Shown here in pieces: positions 12,168-16,605 of a stretch of 16,605 nt of DNA. The DNA comes from an uncultured Pseudomonadota bacterium. Lineage in GTDB: Bacteria; Pseudomonadota; Gammaproteobacteria; Burkholderiales; Burkholderiaceae. Both the position numbers and the translations under genes were made by a program. Every line of letters begins with the position of its first letter. Within the stretch, counting starts at the first letter, position 1. The stretch spans positions 1 through 16,605 of the forward strand of contig CAMLIZ010000101.1 in assembly GCA_946480245.1 (NCBI GenBank). The letters run 5' to 3'. The notes beneath the pieces are model-generated. The model was not told where the DNA came from. It did not search any database and saw only the letters and a program-made list of their open reading frames with translations.

Positions 12168-13409
12168 ATGTCGATGCTTGTCGTCCTGATCCCGCCGCGC
12201 CAGCGCGCGCACCCCGCCGGGGAGGCGGGAGTGTCCTCGAGCGGCGAGTTCAGCTACGTGCTCAGCCCCGACGGCCTGAGCGTCAGCGCACAGGGGCGCG
12301 CCACCGCGGCGCTGCTGCCGCGCGCGGACACGGTGATCGCGGTGCTACCCGATTGCGACATCGGCTGGCACCGCATCACGCTGCCCAAGGCGCCCCGTCC
12401 GCGCCTGCGCGCCGCGCTGGTCGGCGTGCTTGAGGAAGCGCTGCTGGAGGATGCCGACCTCACGCACCTGGCCTTGGCACCCGGAGCCAGCGCGGGCCAG
12501 CTCACCTGGGTGGCCGCAGTGCACCGGCCCTGGCTGACCTCGCAACTGGCGCAGCTGGAAAAGGGCGGGCGCAGCGTGGAGCGCGTGGTGCCCGCGTCCT
12601 GGCCGGGCGACGTTCCCACCGGCCATTTCTCCGAAGGCAGCGGCGCGGACGGAGGCGCCACCGAGCAAATCCTGCTCACCTGGGCCGATGCCAGCGGCGT
12701 GGCCTGCCTGCGGCTGCAAGGCACGCTGGCGCGCGCGCTGCTGCCGGCACAGTCGACCGAGGGTGCGCGCTGGACCGCCACGCCGGCAGTGGCGGCGCCC
12801 GCCGAGCGCTGGCTGGGCACGCCCCTGCTCGTGCTCTCGGCCGAACAACGCGCGCTGCAGGCAGCGCGCTCGCTGTGGAACCTGCGCCAGTTCGAGCTCG
12901 CCGCGCGCCACCGCGGCACGCGTGCCTTGCGCGATGCCTGGCTGCGCTGGCGCAGCCCCGCCTGGCGCCCGGTTCGCTGGGGCCTGGCCGGCCTGGTGCT
13001 GCTGAATGTGCTCGGGCTCAACCTGTGGGCCTGGCACCAGAGCGACGCCATCACGGGCAAGCAGCACGCGATGGTGTCGCTGCTGCGCGAAACCTACCCC
13101 AACGTGCGCGCGATCATCGATGCGCCCGCGCAGATGGAACGCGAGACCGAAAGCCTGCGTGCCGCGGCGGGCAAGGCCGGCGACAACGACCTCGAGGTGC
13201 TGCTGCAGGCTGCGGCATCGGCCTGGCCGTTGGATCGGCCGCCGGTGGAAACCCTGCGCTTCGAGCCCGGCCGCCTGACGCTGGCGGCCAATGGCTGGAC
13301 GCCCGAGCAGGTGGCGCAATTCCGCAGCCAGCTGCGGCCCGCCGGCTGGCAGGTCGAGTACGAAGGCGGGCGGCTCACGCTCAGCCGCGCGCGGGAGGGC
13401 TCCGCATGA
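12168..13409 (+). CDS. gspL: Type II secretion system protein L (assembly platform)
   Basis: GspL connects the cytoplasmic ATPase GspE to the membrane platform and partners with GspM. It is 413 residues long. The cytoplasmic actin-like domain covers about 1-265, with ADTVIAVLPDCDIGWHRITLP, VGVLEEALLED, FELAARHRG and a C-terminal SLWNLRQFELA helix typical of GspL. One transmembrane helix lies at about 270-289 (RWGLAGLVLLNVLGLNLWAW). A periplasmic ferredoxin-like domain follows (about 300-413) with LLRETYPNVRAIIDAPAQM and LEVLLQAAASAWP. An alternative in-frame ATG lies at 12174. No ribosome site is visible before 12168. The stop overlaps gspM by four bases. Confidence 0.95.
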   Translation: MSMLVVLIPPRQRAHPAGEAGVSSSGEFSYVLSPDGLSVSAQGRATAALLPRADTVIAVLPDCDIGWHRITLPKAPRPRLRAALVGVLEEALLEDADLTHLALAPGASAGQLTWVAAVHRPWLTSQLAQLEKGGRSVERVVPASWPGDVPTGHFSEGSGADGGATEQILLTWADASGVACLRLQGTLARALLPAQSTEGARWTATPAVAAPAERWLGTPLLVLSAEQRALQAARSLWNLRQFELAARHRGTRALRDAWLRWRSPAWRPVRWGLAGLVLLNVLGLNLWAWHQSDAITGKQHAMVSLLRETYPNVRAIIDAPAQMERETESLRAAAGKAGDNDLEVLLQAAASAWPLDRPPVETLRFEPGRLTLAANGWTPEQVAQFRSQLRPAGWQVEYEGGRLTLSRAREGSA

Positions 13410-13930
13410 GCACGCAGTCGCCTCGCCTCGCCCTGCCGCCGCAGTTGTCGGCCTGGCGAAGCACCGCCTACGCCCGCTGGCAGGCCATGGCGGCACGCGA
13501 GCGCCGGCTGGTCGTGGTCGGCGGCACCGTGCTCGGGCTGTTTCTCCTGTGGGTCCTGTTCGTGCAACCGGCCTGGCGCACCGTGCGCGAGGCGCCGGCC
13601 AAGCTCGATCGGCTCGACGCGCAGCTGCAGCACATGCAGCACCTCGCCGCCGAGGGGCGCGAGCTGCGCAACGCGCCGGCGATGTCGGCCGCGCAATCGG
13701 CCATCGTGCTGAAGGCCGCCACCGACCGCCTTGGCGAGCGCGCCCGCCTGTCGGTGCAGGGCGACCGCGCGGTGCTCACGCTCAGCAATGCAACCACCGA
13801 GCAGTTGCGCAACTGGCTGGCCGAGGCGCGCAGCGGAGCGCATGCCCGGCCGATCGAGGCGCAGCTGAGCCGCGGACCGCAGGGCTTCAACGGAACCATC
13901 GTCGTGACGCTGGGGAGCGGCAACCCATGA
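13406..13930 (+). CDS. gspM: Type II secretion system protein M
   Basis: An inner-membrane platform protein that binds and stabilises GspL. It is 174 residues long. A short cytoplasmic N-terminus contains ARWQAMAARERRLV, one transmembrane helix lies at about 35-53 (LVVVGGTVLGLFLLWVLFV) and is followed by QPAW. Next come a periplasmic coiled-coil-like segment (about 62-90, LDRLDAQLQHMQHLA) and a small ferredoxin-like domain containing LSNATTEQLRNWLAEA. The ATG at 13406 overlaps the gspL stop and has a GGAGG site 8 bases upstream. Confidence 0.95.
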   Translation: MSTQSPRLALPPQLSAWRSTAYARWQAMAARERRLVVVGGTVLGLFLLWVLFVQPAWRTVREAPAKLDRLDAQLQHMQHLAAEGRELRNAPAMSAAQSAIVLKAATDRLGERARLSVQGDRAVLTLSNATTEQLRNWLAEARSGAHARPIEAQLSRGPQGFNGTIVVTLGSGNP

Positions 13931-14844
13931 GGAGCTTCCGCGACACCGTCTCCGCCTGGCTGCCGGCGCGCCGCAAGGCCCGCTTCGCTCGCACCGGCTT
14001 CGCCGAATCCACGCTGGCCGAACTGGCCTGGCAGCGCACCCGCCATGCCGCTTCGCGCTGGGGCGGCTGGGGCGTGCTGGTGGGCTTGCTCGTGGGCCTG
14101 GTCGCCTTCGCGCCGGCGGCCTGGCTGGCACGCGGCATCGCCTCGGCCACGGACGGGCGTCTGCTGCTCACCGAAGCGCGCGGCACGGTATGGTCAGGCA
14201 GCGCGGTGATCGTGCTCACCGGCGGCCCGGACAGCCGCGACGCCAGCGCCCTGCCGGGCCGCATGGCCTGGGGCCTGGGCACCAGCGGTCTCGGCTTCGC
14301 GCTGACGCTGCGCCAGGCCTGCTGCATCAACGGCACGCTGACGCTGCTGATCAAGCCCGGCTTCGGCCGCACCACCATCGTCTTGCCGCCGCCGAGCGCA
14401 GCGCAGGCCGGTGGTGCGCTCGCGCAGTGGCCGGCCGCGTGGCTGTCCGGCCTGGGCACGCCATGGAACACGCTGCAGCTGGGCGGCGTGCTCAAGCTCA
14501 CGTCGCCCGGCTTCACCTTGCAGTCGGCGCAGGGGCGCTGGCACCTGGCAGGCCAGGCCGACGTGCTGCTGCTCGGCGCCTCGTCGCGCGTGTCCACGCT
14601 CGACACGCTGGGCAGCTACCGGCTGTCGCTGATCGGCAGCCCGGACGCCGGCACGCCCACGCAGATCACGTTGAGCACGCTCGATGGCCCGCTGCAGCTG
14701 GAGGGCAACGGCGAGGCCGGTGCCGGCAAGGTGCATTTCCGCGGCGACGCCAAGGCCGCGCCCGGCAGCGAGGCCGCCCTGAGCAACCTGCTGAACATCA
14801 TCGGACGGCGCCAGGGCGCGCTGTCGCTCATTTCGATCGGATGA
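13927..14844 (+). CDS. gspN: Type II secretion system protein N
   Basis: GspN is an accessory T2SS protein present only in some systems. It is 305 residues long. After a basic cytoplasmic N-terminus there is a transmembrane helix at about 46-66 (GGWGVLVGLLVGLVAFAPAAW). A beta-rich periplasmic region follows, with LLTEARGTVWSGSAVIVLTGG, the Cys pair in RQACCINGTLTLL and a repeated strand pattern ending LNIIGRRQGALSLISIG. The fold is a T2SSN-type domain. The ATG overlaps the gspM stop (ATGA), and a GGAG site lies about 9 bases upstream. It directly precedes gspD. Confidence 0.93.
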   Translation: MRSFRDTVSAWLPARRKARFARTGFAESTLAELAWQRTRHAASRWGGWGVLVGLLVGLVAFAPAAWLARGIASATDGRLLLTEARGTVWSGSAVIVLTGGPDSRDASALPGRMAWGLGTSGLGFALTLRQACCINGTLTLLIKPGFGRTTIVLPPPSAAQAGGALAQWPAAWLSGLGTPWNTLQLGGVLKLTSPGFTLQSAQGRWHLAGQADVLLLGASSRVSTLDTLGSYRLSLIGSPDAGTPTQITLSTLDGPLQLEGNGEAGAGKVHFRGDAKAAPGSEAALSNLLNIIGRRQGALSLISIG

Positions 14845-16605
14845 CCATGAACGAGCGCCACCTCTCCACGCCCGCACGGCGACGCCGGTCCAGGCGCCTC
14901 CACTCTCTGAGCTGCAGCGCGCTGGCGGCCTGCATGCTGTGCACCAGCCTGCCGCTGTACGCGCAGGGCACGCGCGCGGCCAGGGCCCCGGCGGCCAACT
15001 CACGCGCGCCGGTGACGCTGAACTTCGTGAATGCGGACATCGAGGCAGTGACGCGCGCGATGAGCGCCATGCTCGACCGGCCGATCATCGTGGACCCTCG
15101 GGTGCGCGGCAACATCACGGTCTACAGCGAGCAGCCGCTGACGATCCGCGAGGCCTACCTCAACTACCTGGCCGCGCTGCGCGGCCTCGGCTTCACCGTG
15201 GTGGAGAACGCCGGCCTGCTCAAGGTGGTGCCCGAAGCCGACGCCAAGCTGCAGGCCGGCACCGTGCAGGTGGGCGCACCCAACCTGCGCGGCGACCAGA
15301 TCGTGACGCAGGTGTTCCGCCTCAACTACGAGAACGCGAACAACCTGGTCACGGTGCTGCGCCCGCTGATCAGCCCGAACAACACCATCAACGCGAACCC
15401 CGGCAACAACACGCTGGTGATCACCGACTACGCGGACAACCTGCAGCGCATCTCGCGCATCATCGCGGCGCTGGACACACCCACCAGCACCGACGTGGAG
15501 GTGATCCCGCTGCAGCATGCAGTGGCCAGCGATCTGGCGCCGCTGGTGCAGCGCCTGGCCGAGGGCGGCAGCGGCGTGCCGAACGCGCCCAACGTGCCGG
15601 GCGTGGTGTCGCTTGGCAGCGCGTCGGTGATCGCCGACCCGCACAGCAACGCGTTGATCGTGCGCGCCGGCAACCCGGCACGCCTGGCCAGCCTGCGCGG
15701 CATCATCGACAAGCTCGACCGCCCCAATGGCGCCGGCGGCCCGGCAGGCAACATCTACGTGGTCTACCTGCGCAACGCCGATGCGGCCAAGCTGGCCACC
15801 GTGCTGCGTGCGGCCTTCAGCGCCGGCGGCAGCTCGGCCGGCGGCGGCAATGCAGGCAGCGGCGGCTTCGGCGGAGGATCGAGCACCTCCGCGACGATGG
15901 CCACCAGCAGCAACGTGGGCGGCGGCAACACCGGCACGGGCACAGGCGCCAGCTCGGCAGCGGCGACGGCGCCGCTCGCGGCCTCGGCGCAGCCGTCCAC
16001 CGGTGGCTTCGTGCAGGCGGACCCGGCCACCAACTCGCTGATCATCACGGCGCCCGAACCGCTGTACAAGCAGGTGCGCGCGGTGATCGACCAGCTCGAC
16101 TCGCGTCGTGCCCAGGTCTACGTGGAGGCCCTGATCTGCGAGGTCGATGCCGACAAGGCCGCCGAGCTCGGCATCCAGTGGCAGGCCATCTCGGGCGCCA
16201 AGGGCGACACCAACATCCTCGGCCTGGGTACCAACTTCGGCAGCGGACTGAACAACATCCTCGCGGCCAGCCAGGTGCTCGCGCAGGGCACCACCGGGCT
16301 GGCAGGCGTCAGCTCGGATCAAGTGTCCGCGCTCAACGGCGTGAATTTCGCGGTGGCGCACAAGGTGGGCAGCATCTACACCCTGGGTGCGCTGGCGCGG
16401 GCCCTGCAGTCGACCACCGGGGCCAACATCCTGTCCACACCGAACCTGGTGACACTGGACAACGAGGAGGCCAAGATCGTCGTGGGCCAGAACGTGCCCT
16501 TCGTGACCGGCTCGTTCACCAACACCGGCACCGGCACCGGCGCGACCAACCCGTTCCAGACCATCGAGCGGCAGGACGTGGGCCTGGTGCTGCGCATCCG
16601 CCCGC
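14841..16605 (+). CDS. gspD: Type II secretion system secretin, partial
   Basis: The outer-membrane secretin channel. 588 residues are visible, and the C-terminal part of the secretin barrel and any S domain lie past the right edge. The ATG at 14841 overlaps the gspN stop; an ATG at 14847 is also possible. The N-terminus is long and very basic (RRRRSRR at 13-19) before a signal peptide ending YAQ. Domains follow in order: N0 (about 57-135, VTLNFVNADIEAVTRAMS), N1 (about 155-215), N2 (about 218-295), and N3 (about 304-420). N3 is interrupted by a Gly/Ser/Ala-rich insert (327-388). The secretin domain starts at about 425 (RAQVYVEALICEVDADKA), with STPNLVTLDNEEAKIVVGQN and VPFVTGSF. The signal contains a lipobox-like LAAC (28-31). 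Confidence 0.96.
   Translation, partial: MTMNERHLSTPARRRRSRRLHSLSCSALAACMLCTSLPLYAQGTRAARAPAANSRAPVTLNFVNADIEAVTRAMSAMLDRPIIVDPRVRGNITVYSEQPLTIREAYLNYLAALRGLGFTVVENAGLLKVVPEADAKLQAGTVQVGAPNLRGDQIVTQVFRLNYENANNLVTVLRPLISPNNTINANPGNNTLVITDYADNLQRISRIIAALDTPTSTDVEVIPLQHAVASDLAPLVQRLAEGGSGVPNAPNVPGVVSLGSASVIADPHSNALIVRAGNPARLASLRGIIDKLDRPNGAGGPAGNIYVVYLRNADAAKLATVLRAAFSAGGSSAGGGNAGSGGFGGGSSTSATMATSSNVGGGNTGTGTGASSAAATAPLAASAQPSTGGFVQADPATNSLIITAPEPLYKQVRAVIDQLDSRRAQVYVEALICEVDADKAAELGIQWQAISGAKGDTNILGLGTNFGSGLNNILAASQVLAQGTTGLAGVSSDQVSALNGVNFAVAHKVGSIYTLGALARALQSTTGANILSTPNLVTLDNEEAKIVVGQNVPFVTGSFTNTGTGTGATNPFQTIERQDVGLVLRIRP

Noticed and set aside
12345..13496. A 383-codon minus-strand open frame opposite gspL
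   Set aside because: Arg/Gly/Ala-rich shadow with no motifs; gspL on the plus strand has the expected domains and overlaps gspM.
15000..16361. A 453-codon minus-strand open frame opposite gspD
   Set aside because: It is the antisense shadow of gspD. The plus strand carries clear N0-N3 and secretin motifs.

Overview
The window is high-GC DNA typical of a betaproteobacterium in the order Burkholderiales, most likely near Comamonadaceae or related genera. This rests on the Porin_4-type general porin, the short Coq7 hydroxylase, the type II secretion (T2SS) gene order with gspC divergent from gspG, and the GC-rich codon use. It is an inference from gene content; no database search was run. Almost all of it is chromosomal housekeeping or envelope DNA. 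I see no insertion sequence, prophage, CRISPR array, tRNA or rRNA.

Left part (1-4114, minus strand). A peptide-type ABC uptake operon reads leftwards: a DppB/GsiC-like permease, an M20D amidohydrolase overlapping it by 4 bases, then a family 5 substrate-binding protein that runs off the left edge. No DppC-type permease lies between them. Upstream on the same strand is a general porin gene with its own strong hairpin terminator, so it is a separate unit. Porin, binding protein, permease and hydrolase together suggest import and hydrolysis of a peptide or N-acyl amino acid.

Middle part (4115-8383). coq7 (ubiquinone hydroxylase, +) converges on an OsmC-family gene (-). Upstream of osmC is a 297-base intergenic region that is the most interesting non-coding stretch here. 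It holds a 12-base palindrome, a 9-bp hairpin and a complete small-RNA-like unit: a sigma70-type promoter, two small stem-loops, two CTCCTCC anti-Shine-Dalgarno copies and a textbook terminator at 5605-5636. It is followed by ilvA (threonine deaminase), whose own GGAGGAG ribosome site is an exact complement of both copies. Next comes a divergent member of the CobT phosphoribosyltransferase family with altered active-site motifs.

Right part (8388-16605). This is a T2SS locus. gspC is on the minus strand; gspG-H-I-J-K-L-M-N-D read on the plus strand, mostly with 1- or 4-base stop/start overlaps. gspD is cut by the right edge. The only real break in the chain is 110 bases before gspL, which contains a good promoter candidate. 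gspE and gspF are not in the window and would be expected further right. Together the genes encode the pseudopilus (G-K), the inner-membrane assembly platform and linker (C, L, M, N) and the outer-membrane secretin (D).
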